Positions 1-8,167 of a stretch of DNA of 64,000 nucleotides are shown one piece after another. The stretch is taken from contig NZ_CP045997.1 in assembly GCF_010233585.1 (NCBI RefSeq), positions 3,125,779 to 3,189,778 of the forward strand. The letters run 5' to 3'. Position numbers and translations under genes: made by a program. Every line of letters starts with the position of its first letter. Within the stretch, counting starts at the first letter, position 1. Source of the DNA: Spirosoma endbachense (GTDB lineage Bacteria; Bacteroidota; Bacteroidia; Cytophagales; Spirosomataceae). Under the pieces are notes generated by a model, which saw nothing but the letters and a program-made list of their open reading frames with translations, searched no databases and was not told the DNA's origin.

Positions 1-272
1 TTAGCGTTACCTGTGATCGCTACGATAGGAACCGCAGCTTTCTCTTTTTCGGGTAATGCGCGAACACGCCGGACACACTCCATACCGTCCATTACGGGCA
101 TATTAATATCTAACAGCAGGATACTGAAATCTTCTTTCTCCAGAATCTGCAGTACTTGTTCACCGTTTTTAACTGCTGTGATGTCGTAGTTCTGAAATTC
201 TAGAATTTTGCGGGCCAGATTCTGGATAACGGAGCTATCTTCGGCAATCAGGACGCGTTTGGAAGCTGACAT
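1..272 (-). CDS. CheY-like response regulator (truncated by window edge)
   Basis: A receiver domain, with the C-terminal end lost beyond position 1. I translated it from the ATG at 272. The acidic pair E11-D12 follows the first beta strand. The phosphate-accepting aspartate is D55 in LLLDINMPVMDG, and the fourth strand ends in AITGN, giving the conserved Thr. No output domain can be seen, so it may be a stand-alone regulator or have one outside the window. Known role of the family: phosphorylated by a histidine kinase and passes the signal to a partner protein. The large hybrid kinase at 1134-4829 is on the same strand but separated by an unrelated gene on the opposite strand, so a functional link is only possible, not shown. 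Confidence 0.9.
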   Translation of the reverse strand, partial: MSASKRVLIAEDSSVIQNLARKILEFQNYDITAVKNGEQVLQILEKEDFSILLLDINMPVMDGMECVRRVRALPEKEKAAVPIVAITGNA

Positions 273-622
273 AGGGCTTTGGGAATCATGTTACATTTAG
301 CGTGGTGAAATTAGCATTTTATCCGCAAACGCAAAAAAGGGCTTTGTTACTCATTAATCAGAATGACTTTGATTCTTAAGGCTCTACGTATGCTTTTTTT
401 ATTACTAGGACTATTATTCTAAAAAAATTACACGCAATTAATACAACAATCCAACTTTCTTTCTAATTTTAGTCCTCCAATTCACTACGTCAATAGAGTT
501 ACTGCTCTCCGCTCCGTCATACAACTGTCTTACAGTTAGTTAACGGTTTCTGTTTCCTTTCCACACCGCGTCGTTATAGCAGACAATCGTTGTTAGGCCT
601 TCTTTTTTATCTAATCTAACCC
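273..622. other. 350-base divergent intergenic region
   Basis: This gap separates the regulator on the minus strand from the immunity-like gene on the plus strand, so it must hold promoters for both. It is AT-rich near 350-470. I found no ORF, no clear TAnnTTTG box, no strong hairpin and no RNA gene in it. Confidence 0.5.
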
Positions 623-1060
623 ATGAAACTGACCGGACCCGAAGGCTCTTTTGAGCTGAACATTCTGGATTATGAGTGTAGTGACTCACCCTATTTTATG
701 GATCGCAACTGGCTGATTGTGAGCGTAAAAACTCAATATCAGGAACACGACTACGTTCGTACCGCATCAATTCTATCGACCTGGGAAATGGAGCTACTCC
801 TGAAATGGATGCGCTCAATTGCCGATGGCGATGAATTAAGCGCTAAGCTGACGTTTATTGACCCGGCACTGGGTTTCAGTAATATTTCGATTGGCCGCGG
901 TGACTACCGGTTTCGCATTAAGCTTAGTTCTGATGCCCTTCCTAACTGGAAGCGGGACAGAACACCTTTTTATTTACCGGTTTCACCCGATAAGCGTGAA
1001 TTGCAGGGAGCTATTTTTGATCTGGAACGGCAACTGAGCCAATTCCCGGTTAGAGACTAA
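623..1060 (+). CDS. WapI-like immunity-domain protein
   Basis: A 145-residue soluble protein with no signal peptide. The order of features resembles the WapI-type immunity family: a short N-terminal beta region, then DRNWLIVSV near residue 28, then a Trp-Glu-x-Glu-Leu segment (STWEMELLLKWM) near residue 52, followed by beta strands. Known members neutralise the C-terminal toxin domains of polymorphic toxins, but many Bacteroidota members occur without an obvious toxin. No toxin gene is next to it here. The start ATG lies just after CTAATCTAACCC, with no Shine-Dalgarno sequence. It is convergent with the histidine kinase gene, and a 15-bp hairpin fills the gap. Family assignment is from pattern memory and moderately sure; the biological role is unknown. 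Confidence 0.6.
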   Translation: MKLTGPEGSFELNILDYECSDSPYFMDRNWLIVSVKTQYQEHDYVRTASILSTWEMELLLKWMRSIADGDELSAKLTFIDPALGFSNISIGRGDYRFRIKLSSDALPNWKRDRTPFYLPVSPDKRELQGAIFDLERQLSQFPVRD

Positions 1061-1072
1061 GGGAATAAATCG

Positions 1073-1129
1073 TCAGCAGGCAGTAAGTAGCTAACCATTA
1101 CCAACGGAAAACTGCTTACTGCCTGCTGA
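1073..1129. repeat. 15-bp inverted repeat between convergent genes
   Basis: Arms 1073-1087 and 1115-1129 (TCAGCAGGCAGTAAG and its reverse complement) pair perfectly around a 27-base loop. It sits between the stops of two convergent genes, so it could end transcription from both sides, but neither side has a long U tract. Its word composition resembles the palindrome at 40171-40226. Confidence 0.8.
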
Positions 1130-1133
1130 AAAC

Positions 1134-4100
1134 TTATTTTTTCCATTCCTTCAAAAACAAGGTGAACTCTTGCTCCAGGGCTTTCAGTGCATCCGCTAAG
1201 CCGCTCGTATCATTCACTTTAAGTTTACCTTCGGCCGTACGGGCAATATCGGCGACACGCGCAACCCCAATCGTTCCGGCACTGCCTTTTAACGTATGCA
1301 GGTGGCTTTTAACCGTTGGAATGTCGCCGAGCGTGTAGGCTTTAACGGCACCGCTAACCAGTTCGTCGGCCTCTGTGACAAACTCCTCCATAATGCTATC
1401 TACTAATTCCTGTCCACCAATGTCGCGCAATTGGCCCACAATCTCGTCGTCAATAACGGGCAATACAGGCTCGGATGCTGCAATAACGGGTTTTGGTTGC
1501 TGAACGGGGGCTGATGTCTGTTTAGCCCGGTTGGCATCCGTTATTTCTTTAACCTTGGCAATCAGGCTCTGGGCACGAATCGGCTTGGCGATGTAATCAT
1601 CAAGACCCTGACTAATAAATCGTTCGCGATCTTCACGCATGGAATAAGCTGTCATGGCCACAACCGTTGGAAGCTGCTTCCCAAATTTCTCGCGCAGGTT
1701 CTGAGTGGTTTCTACCCCGTCCATGTCGGGCATCTGGATGTCCATAAAGATGACATCGAAGCCGTTAAACTCGCCTTTTTCTTTGCTGCTTTGCCCTTTC
1801 TCGGCTTCCAGAATTGCCGCTGGACCACTGTCGGCAGTAACCACGACACAGCCTGCTTTACGTAAAATCTCGCTGGCAACCTTACGATTCACCGCATTAT
1901 CATCGACGAGCAACACATTCGGGTGGTAATCGCTGAAAAAGTTGGCCAGTGCAATTTCAGCAACTTCCGTTGTTTGTTGCGTTGGGCTGATGGCGGTTTC
2001 TTTAAGTTCGATGGTAAACCAGAACGTACTGCCCATGCCTACTACCGACTCCACGCCTACTTCCCCTTTCATCAAGTGAGCCAGTTCTTTGGAGATAGAC
2101 AATCCTAAGCCAGTTCCCCCAAACGATTTCCGCGATGATGTGTCAACCTGACTGAATGAGTTGAACAGCAGATTGATATTTTCCGGAGAGATGCCTATTC
2201 CTGAATCTTTCACATCCACCCGGATTCGATTAAACTTACCACGCTTACTGATCAGCGACGCTTCGACGCGTACCGTACCGTTTTCGGTGAATTTTATGGC
2301 ATTTGAGGTCAGGTTCGACAGAATCTGCAAAAGCCGTGTCTGGTCGGCAATCACAAACGTCGGCAAATCCGCGCTGATATGATAAGTCAGCTCGTTGTTT
2401 TTAGAGCTGGCCTGCTGCCCAAAGAGCGCGATAAGTTTCTCAAAGATTTCCTTGAAGGCTACTGGCGACTCATGGAGTGCCATTTTTCCAGCCTCAATTT
2501 TAGAGAGGTCCAGAATATCATTGAGGATGTTAAGCAGCGTTTCTGACGAACGTTTGATGGTTTTGACGTAGCTACGCTGCTCTTCATCGAGCTGGGTATC
2601 GTTGAGCAGGTCGATCATACCGATAACACCGTTCATCGGCGTCCGAATTTCGTGGCTCATATTGGCCAGGAATCGCTCTTTGACCTTCAGCGACCGTTCG
2701 GCTTCCTCCTTGGCTTTGACTAACTCGACCGATTGCCTTTTGAGTTCGCTAATATCACGCGCTAGTACGGCTACCACCGAATAGATGCCCTGCTCGTCTT
2801 TTAGCAGCAGCATGTTGAACATAAACTGCCTTTCGGTGCCGTCTTTCCGGCGCATACTCACCTCAAAATTGCGTAAACTATGATTTCGGCCCAGCTTGAT
2901 CATAGCCCGCCGAATGATGGTTTTATCGACAAAAAACTGCGTAGCATCCTGTCCGAGAACCTCTTCGGGTGTGTAGCCCATGCGTTTGAAAACAGAAGGA
3001 CTAATCATTGTGATCCGGCCTTTCCGATCTACACGAGCATAGATGTCCTGGAGGTTTTCGAAGATTCCACGGAATTTTTCTTCGCTTTGCCGGGTGGCAA
3101 TCTCGGCGCGTTTCCGGTTCGTAATATCACGGGCAATACCCGACACTTCTTCAATCACTCCGCCAGCCAGCAGAATTGGATTCAGGTGAAATTCAAGGTA
3201 CGTTTCGCCCCGTATCGTTTCGAAAAACAATTCGAAGTTTTGTGGAAATCCCCGAAACGTTTGCCGATACTTTTCTTCCAGCATCCGGCGGTTTTCTTCC
3301 CCAATCATCCGCCAGCCAAGCTTCGGAGCGCTGGCATGAAGCGTAGGCAGTTCATCCAGCTGGTATTCAATAAGCCGGGTATAGTTTTTATTGAACGAAG
3401 TCAGTTGCAACGCCTTATTGACTGACCAGATCAGATACGTGCTACTATCAAAAATGGCATTGAGTCGTGCATTTTGCTTGTCCAGCACAGCCTCCGACTG
3501 CTTACGGGCAATGGCCAGTGCGACCTGCCCCGAAATAAACTCCAGCAGTTCCAGATCCCGAGGGCCATAGGTTAGCGGATCATCGTACGATTTGACACCG
3601 ATAATGCCGGTAATTTCGTCGCCAATTCGAAGCGGAGCCGTTAGCATTACCTGCGGCTGAAGCTGCCCGTATAAATCGATCTGGTGTTTTTCGGCCAGTT
3701 GCCGAATGTCTTTTTCGTACAGAAACAGCGGTTTATTCGCTCCGATGGTGTATTCCGTAAGGCCATTCCCCAACTTGCGCTTCGTGAATCGCATGTTGCC
3801 CCCAAAATACTCATCGACGTAATAGGGAAACGAGAGGTATGTTTTGCTGGAGTCATAAAGCGCAATGAAGAAGTTACGGGCATCAATAATGTTGCCCAGC
3901 TCTTCATGGATTTTATGGTATAGCTCATCCAGGTTGGGCGTATTGATCGTCCAGTTGGCAATGCTATAGTACAGTTTCTGTGATTTTTCGGCTCGGATTT
4001 TGCCGGTCGTATCGTGCAGAATACAGCGGAACGCTGTTGGACGTCCATTATCGAAACGGCAATTTACACTTCCCGACAGAAAAAGCGTTTTGCCTGATTT

Positions 4101-4829
4101 GCTTCGAAAAACGGTTTCAAAATAGGGCAACTTATCACCCTCCTGAATCCGCTTGAGCAATGCCAGCGTACTGTCTGCATAATCGGGATGGAGCACATCG
4201 CGCAGATTCAGAGCGGCAATTTCGTCGGAACCATAGCCAAGCACTTCGCGCCAGGCCTTGTTAACAAAAATAAATTTACCGTCGAGGGTAAGTAGTTGAA
4301 TCAGGTCAGACGTATTATCGACCAGATCCTGCAATTGTGCATTGGTATTCGACAATGCCGAGGCTACCCGTCGTTTGTTGGTAATATCTTCGCCAATCAG
4401 TGTAAACGACGCGGCCTTTTGATCGTCTGACGGATTAATGACAAACGAATTCAACTGCACATTCCGGACGGCTCCGCTACGCGCCAGCAAACTGATTTCT
4501 TTTTGTTCAGGAACGCTCCGCTTCGTCAGCGCTTCCTCAAATTCCATTTCAAGGCGTGCCCGATCAGCCGCTGGAATAAAAATATCGAAGAAACTTTTCC
4601 CAACAACATCATCTGGTTGCCAGGCAGTTACGCGATATGTATAGGGATTGGCATAAATCAGGGTTCCCTGGTGATCAACGGTCACTCCAATCAGATTGAG
4701 TTGATCCAGAGTCTGACGAACATCGGTATAAGGCGGAGCCGTATCCGCCAGCATTACCCCATCACGTTCGTGGTGAAGTCGTTGAATTTCAGCGACCAAT
4801 TCATCTTTCGTTTTGGCAGACCAGCGCAT
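1134..4829 (-). CDS. Hybrid sensor histidine kinase, PAS/GAF/HisKA/HATPase/REC/Hpt
   Basis: A 1231-residue signalling protein with no clear membrane segment, so probably cytoplasmic. Domains in order: PAS about 40-150, PAS 165-280, GAF 285-445, PAS 450-575, PAS 582-705, HisKA with H726 in NMSHEIRTP, HATPase with N843 in the N box, DSGIGI at 875 and GGTGLGL at 904, receiver with D1030 in FMDIQMPDMDG, and a C-terminal Hpt with H1178 in HTLKGSAGTIG. All residues for a His-Asp-His relay are present; the final Asp must be on another protein. The CheY-like gene at 1-272 is a nearby candidate. There is no transmembrane sensor, so it likely senses a cytoplasmic ligand or redox state through PAS/GAF. 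The ATG at 4829 gives a natural N-terminus, and an inverted repeat lies 40 bases upstream of it. Confidence 0.95.
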   Translation of the reverse strand: MRWSAKTKDELVAEIQRLHHERDGVMLADTAPPYTDVRQTLDQLNLIGVTVDHQGTLIYANPYTYRVTAWQPDDVVGKSFFDIFIPAADRARLEMEFEEALTKRSVPEQKEISLLARSGAVRNVQLNSFVINPSDDQKAASFTLIGEDITNKRRVASALSNTNAQLQDLVDNTSDLIQLLTLDGKFIFVNKAWREVLGYGSDEIAALNLRDVLHPDYADSTLALLKRIQEGDKLPYFETVFRSKSGKTLFLSGSVNCRFDNGRPTAFRCILHDTTGKIRAEKSQKLYYSIANWTINTPNLDELYHKIHEELGNIIDARNFFIALYDSSKTYLSFPYYVDEYFGGNMRFTKRKLGNGLTEYTIGANKPLFLYEKDIRQLAEKHQIDLYGQLQPQVMLTAPLRIGDEITGIIGVKSYDDPLTYGPRDLELLEFISGQVALAIARKQSEAVLDKQNARLNAIFDSSTYLIWSVNKALQLTSFNKNYTRLIEYQLDELPTLHASAPKLGWRMIGEENRRMLEEKYRQTFRGFPQNFELFFETIRGETYLEFHLNPILLAGGVIEEVSGIARDITNRKRAEIATRQSEEKFRGIFENLQDIYARVDRKGRITMISPSVFKRMGYTPEEVLGQDATQFFVDKTIIRRAMIKLGRNHSLRNFEVSMRRKDGTERQFMFNMLLLKDEQGIYSVVAVLARDISELKRQSVELVKAKEEAERSLKVKERFLANMSHEIRTPMNGVIGMIDLLNDTQLDEEQRSYVKTIKRSSETLLNILNDILDLSKIEAGKMALHESPVAFKEIFEKLIALFGQQASSKNNELTYHISADLPTFVIADQTRLLQILSNLTSNAIKFTENGTVRVEASLISKRGKFNRIRVDVKDSGIGISPENINLLFNSFSQVDTSSRKSFGGTGLGLSISKELAHLMKGEVGVESVVGMGSTFWFTIELKETAISPTQQTTEVAEIALANFFSDYHPNVLLVDDNAVNRKVASEILRKAGCVVVTADSGPAAILEAEKGQSSKEKGEFNGFDVIFMDIQMPDMDGVETTQNLREKFGKQLPTVVAMTAYSMREDRERFISQGLDDYIAKPIRAQSLIAKVKEITDANRAKQTSAPVQQPKPVIAASEPVLPVIDDEIVGQLRDIGGQELVDSIMEEFVTEADELVSGAVKAYTLGDIPTVKSHLHTLKGSAGTIGVARVADIARTAEGKLKVNDTSGLADALKALEQEFTLFLKEWKK

Positions 4830-4869
4830 AGTTAACAGTCAGTGAGTGGGTAATTATACAAGTAGTGTA

Positions 4870-4906
4870 TCAGTGAGTTACTAAAAATCTGTGAATAACT
4901 CACTGA
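4870..4906. repeat. 11-bp inverted repeat upstream of the kinase gene
   Basis: Arms 4870-4880 and 4896-4906 (TCAGTGAGTTA and its complement) pair perfectly with a 15-base loop. It lies in the divergent region between the kinase and the PKD lipoprotein. It could be a regulatory hairpin or operator in the kinase leader, or another member of the low-complexity palindromes seen elsewhere. Confidence 0.6.
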
Positions 4907-5032
4907 TTAAATTTAAAAAAAATATTGGTATTTGACAAGGTGTCTGAATTAGCCTTTGGGTACCAATTTATTAGACGAACGGCAATCTGTTGGTATAATA
5001 TTGCTTAATTTGCTGTGAATGATTCCACGACT

Positions 5033-5368
5033 ATGCTGAAACGGTCTATTTTCTGGTTACTCGTACTCACATTGATGGGTTGTGAACCTTTTGATTTAGA
5101 GCGAAAAAATTTTCCTGTCTGTGCCAAACCATCGGCAACTATTGGCTTTATCATCGATGAATTGGATGTGACCTTTTTCCTGGAAAATGCGCAGGGAGAT
5201 ATTGGCATTGTTGGCTGGGATCCCGGCGATGGCAAAGGCGTCAATCGCATCGGAACGCGGGTAACCTATAATTACCAAAAAGCCGGAACCTATACCGTAT
5301 CAATCGCCATCGGCAATACCTGCGATGATACATACACGACTACCCGCCAAATCACCGTCAGTAACTGA
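5033..5368 (+). CDS. PKD-domain lipoprotein
   Basis: A small lipoprotein of 111 residues. I take the ATG at 5033: it gives a short basic start, a hydrophobic run and the lipobox LMGC with Cys17. A GTG at 5015 would add six residues before the signal peptide. The rest is one PKD-like beta sandwich: the strand with WDPGDG and the closing strand YNYQKAGTYTVSIAI are characteristic. It should be anchored in the envelope, where PKD domains mediate protein or glycan contacts. The next gene starts 2 bases after its stop, so the two are probably co-transcribed. Confidence 0.8.
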   Translation: MLKRSIFWLLVLTLMGCEPFDLERKNFPVCAKPSATIGFIIDELDVTFFLENAQGDIGIVGWDPGDGKGVNRIGTRVTYNYQKAGTYTVSIAIGNTCDDTYTTTRQITVSN

Positions 5369-5370
5369 AT

Positions 5371-6348
5371 ATGATGCGTCTGTTGTTTATCACTCTATTT
5401 AGTGTGTTAGCCATCTCCCCCAGTCTGGCTCAGGAACGCGTACGCAACATCAGGATGCGCGTTGTCGACTCATCGCAACTGGAAATTCGCTACGATCTGA
5501 TTACAGCCCGCCCTGGCGACTCCGTTTATTTTGATATCCGGAGCCGACTGCGTGGAACATTACATGTCCTGCCTCAGTTTGTTCGGGGAGATATTGGCAT
5601 GCGTATCACCGCTGGCACCGACCGGCGAATCGTCTGGAATGCACTGGCCAATGGCTACTCGCTGAATGAAGAAATACAGGCAATTATTCGGGTTAAAACC
5701 GGTCTCATTCCAGATGCAGCCCAACTAGCCACCAATCCGGCTTCAACGACACCCAGGCCGGAAGTTATTCCGGAAAAACCAGCCCGGACTAATCCTGTCG
5801 TTACTGCCGACCCGCCTAAAACCGAGCGGCCAACCTCGATACCTGATCCCCAATCGACAACAAAACCTTCTGGTACGCTTAACGAGCCTGGATACCAACC
5901 CGATACGACCCGCTTCCGAAAAGAACGATATGCTGGCCCTGCCTGGGCGTTGCTGTCGGCAGTGGCCCCTGGCATTGGCAATATTTTTGTTCAATGGCCC
6001 AAGCCTAAAATTGGGCTGCGACCGTTACTAACCATCGGGTGTTACGGGCTGGTAGCTTATGGGATCTTGGAGCGTGAGAAGGCCATGGATAATTTCGCCA
6101 TCTATGAACAACAGAAAAATACAGCAGCCGCCGAACCGTATTATGCGACTGCCAACGACCATCACCATCGCTATTTTCTGGCAACACGGGGAGCCCTTGT
6201 TGTGGCAGCCGCCGATGTAGTTCTGACATTTTTGAAAGGATTACGGAACAACCAGTTGAAGAAAGAAGCGCGTCGAATTCAATCCTTTACGGTTTATCCT
6301 GGATTACAGGCTGGCCAGCCAACAGCCGTTGTCCGGTATTCATTCTAA
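5371..6348 (+). CDS. Exported protein with N-terminal beta domain and C-terminal membrane helices
   Basis: 325 residues. A signal peptide ends near SLAQ at residue 21. Residues 22-110 form a beta-rich domain, where ITAGTDRRIVWNALANGY resembles Bacteroidota envelope domains with a conserved IVW motif. A Pro/Thr-rich linker covers about 118-185. The C-terminal part has hydrophobic segments near 195-232 and 270-290, with a His-rich stretch (ANDHHHRY) between. The pattern suggests that the beta domain sits in the periplasm and is tethered to the inner membrane. It lies 2 bases after the PKD lipoprotein and 12 bases before the next exported protein, so the three form one unit. No function recognised. 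Confidence 0.75.
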   Translation: MMRLLFITLFSVLAISPSLAQERVRNIRMRVVDSSQLEIRYDLITARPGDSVYFDIRSRLRGTLHVLPQFVRGDIGMRITAGTDRRIVWNALANGYSLNEEIQAIIRVKTGLIPDAAQLATNPASTTPRPEVIPEKPARTNPVVTADPPKTERPTSIPDPQSTTKPSGTLNEPGYQPDTTRFRKERYAGPAWALLSAVAPGIGNIFVQWPKPKIGLRPLLTIGCYGLVAYGILEREKAMDNFAIYEQQKNTAAAEPYYATANDHHHRYFLATRGALVVAAADVVLTFLKGLRNNQLKKEARRIQSFTVYPGLQAGQPTAVVRYSF

Positions 6349-6360
6349 GCAGACACGATC

Positions 6361-8100
6361 ATGAGACTGTTTTCATTCCTTACCGCTCTTGTTTTGCTAA
6401 GCACAGCCAGCTTTGGGCAAGCGCCCCGACGCTCGAAACCGTTCATTTATTCGGCCACCAGCGATTGGCAGAAGATTACCTTCAAGTCTACTTCCCGGAC
6501 TCGCCCAGCCCAATCGGTAGCAAACCAGCCTGCTCAGCCCGCCAATACACCGGTGACCATGTCCCAGCCAGCTGCAACACCCGTTGATCGGCCAGCAGCA
6601 ACTCAACCCGCTACTACCCAACCGAGCCAATCGCAGCCTGATATCGCTCAGCCAAACGTAGTTCGTACCGATGCGCCCCGACCTGAGGTGCCAACACCGA
6701 CGCGCGTTGACCCGCCGGTTACACAGCCAGCTACAGTTCCGGCCGAGCAGTCGTCAGTTCCGGAGGTACCGGTGTCAAGACCGAGCCGAACGGCCCCATC
6801 AACTACCTCGTCTCCCGATTTCCGACCCGCTTTCACCGGCGATTTTGCCACGAACCGAAATGGCTGGAAAGCGGGTATTAAAGGTGATTATCATTACCAG
6901 ATCGGGATGGGCCGCTACAGTATCCGCAAACGGAATGTTAATACGGAGCAGGTCGCCTTCAGCTATGTACCCCTGCCAACGGACATTAATCTGAACGCTG
7001 CCGACCTGTTCACCATCAAGATCGACGTATTAGCCGATTCAGGGCGAGTACCAACCGGTGGGCTGCTGTTCGGCGTAAAAGATTCGTTGAATTTCAGCGC
7101 CTTTACCTTAAATAACAAAGGTGAAGTGTCGATTATCCGGGTGACCAATGGCGAAACATTTACCGACTATATGCCGGGTGATTTTTTCAAGCCGGGCGTC
7201 CCCGTCGATCGAAACCGAAATCGACTTACTATCCGGCGCAAGGGGTATGCGCTTCATTTCTACGTCAATGAACGGGAAATTCGTGACAGCCCGTATCGCT
7301 TCAAAATGCTGGCAGGCAATAACGTTGGTATGATCTCCTCTGCCTATTGGACTGCTTTTCAGAAATTAAGCGTCACGTTAGGGGCATCCGGGCCCGACCT
7401 TCCCACGACTTACACAACGATAGTGGAGACGCCAGCACCAACCGTGAGTACACCGATCCCGGAAAAAAAATCGGCTCCCATCGTGGAAACTCCCGTCAGT
7501 GAAGCGCCTAAACCAGTGAACACTACGCCAAACACGTTCAGCGAGACATTCACCAAAAACCAGAATCGCTGGCTGGTGGGCCAGAAGAATGGGTATGAGC
7601 TTGAAATAAGTCTTGGCAATTACTACATCCACAAAACGTCTGCATCGACCGTAAATCCCGCTCGCAGCTATATCAGCCTACCACCAACGATTGATTTAAA
7701 TAAAGCGGAATCGTTTACAGTAACGATCGATATGATCGTACCACCGGGTGTCCAACCCGATGGCGGCTTACTGCTTGGGGTAAAAGATGTGAACAATTTT
7801 TGCCAATTCCGGCTGATGGGAACCAATCAGGTATCCATTAAGTCGCTCATCAACGGGGGTACATTTGCGAACTACATGCCGGGAAAACCCACGCCACCCC
7901 GAGTAAATGTGAGTCGGGAACGGAATACATTAATGGTAAAAAAAGAGTTGAATCAACTTCATTTTTACATTAATGGTGAAGAAGTAGAGGATAGTCCACA
8001 CGTTTTCAGGAAGTTCAGCGGGAATAAAATTGGGGTTATAACGGCTTCTAAAACGGTTAAATTTCAGAACTTAAATGTAGAAATTACCCCTGGCCAGTAG
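6361..8100 (+). CDS. Exported protein with two copies of a LamG-like domain
   Basis: 579 residues. A signal peptide ends near ASFGQ at residue 20. Residues 45-150 are a Pro/Thr/Gln-rich linker. Two homologous domains follow, about 154-338 and 391-575. Matching landmarks in the copies are GGLLFGVKD/GGLLLGVKD, a Gly-x-x-Phe-x-x-YMPG motif, LHFYVNE/LHFYING and DSPYRF/DSPHVF. The fold is probably a concanavalin/LamG-type jelly roll like that of DUF1080 proteins, which often bind carbohydrate or protein. It is the last gene of the three-gene exported set, and a low-complexity hairpin-like region separates it from a convergent operon. Confidence 0.8.
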   Translation: MRLFSFLTALVLLSTASFGQAPRRSKPFIYSATSDWQKITFKSTSRTRPAQSVANQPAQPANTPVTMSQPAATPVDRPAATQPATTQPSQSQPDIAQPNVVRTDAPRPEVPTPTRVDPPVTQPATVPAEQSSVPEVPVSRPSRTAPSTTSSPDFRPAFTGDFATNRNGWKAGIKGDYHYQIGMGRYSIRKRNVNTEQVAFSYVPLPTDINLNAADLFTIKIDVLADSGRVPTGGLLFGVKDSLNFSAFTLNNKGEVSIIRVTNGETFTDYMPGDFFKPGVPVDRNRNRLTIRRKGYALHFYVNEREIRDSPYRFKMLAGNNVGMISSAYWTAFQKLSVTLGASGPDLPTTYTTIVETPAPTVSTPIPEKKSAPIVETPVSEAPKPVNTTPNTFSETFTKNQNRWLVGQKNGYELEISLGNYYIHKTSASTVNPARSYISLPPTIDLNKAESFTVTIDMIVPPGVQPDGGLLLGVKDVNNFCQFRLMGTNQVSIKSLINGGTFANYMPGKPTPPRVNVSRERNTLMVKKELNQLHFYINGEEVEDSPHVFRKFSGNKIGVITASKTVKFQNLNVEITPGQ

Positions 8101-8167
8101 GCGGTTAGCAGTGGGCAGTCTTCAGTAAGCAGGGAGCTTATCGTGAACTGCAAACTGCACACTGTCA
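8101..8167. repeat. Imperfect low-complexity inverted repeat at gene ends
   Basis: The 67-base gap between two convergent genes is filled with words such as GCAGTGGGCAGTCTTCAGT on the left and ACTGCAAACTGCACACTGTC on the right, which pair imperfectly. It resembles the palindromes at 1073 and 40171 in composition and position and may act as a weak bidirectional terminator. Confidence 0.45.
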
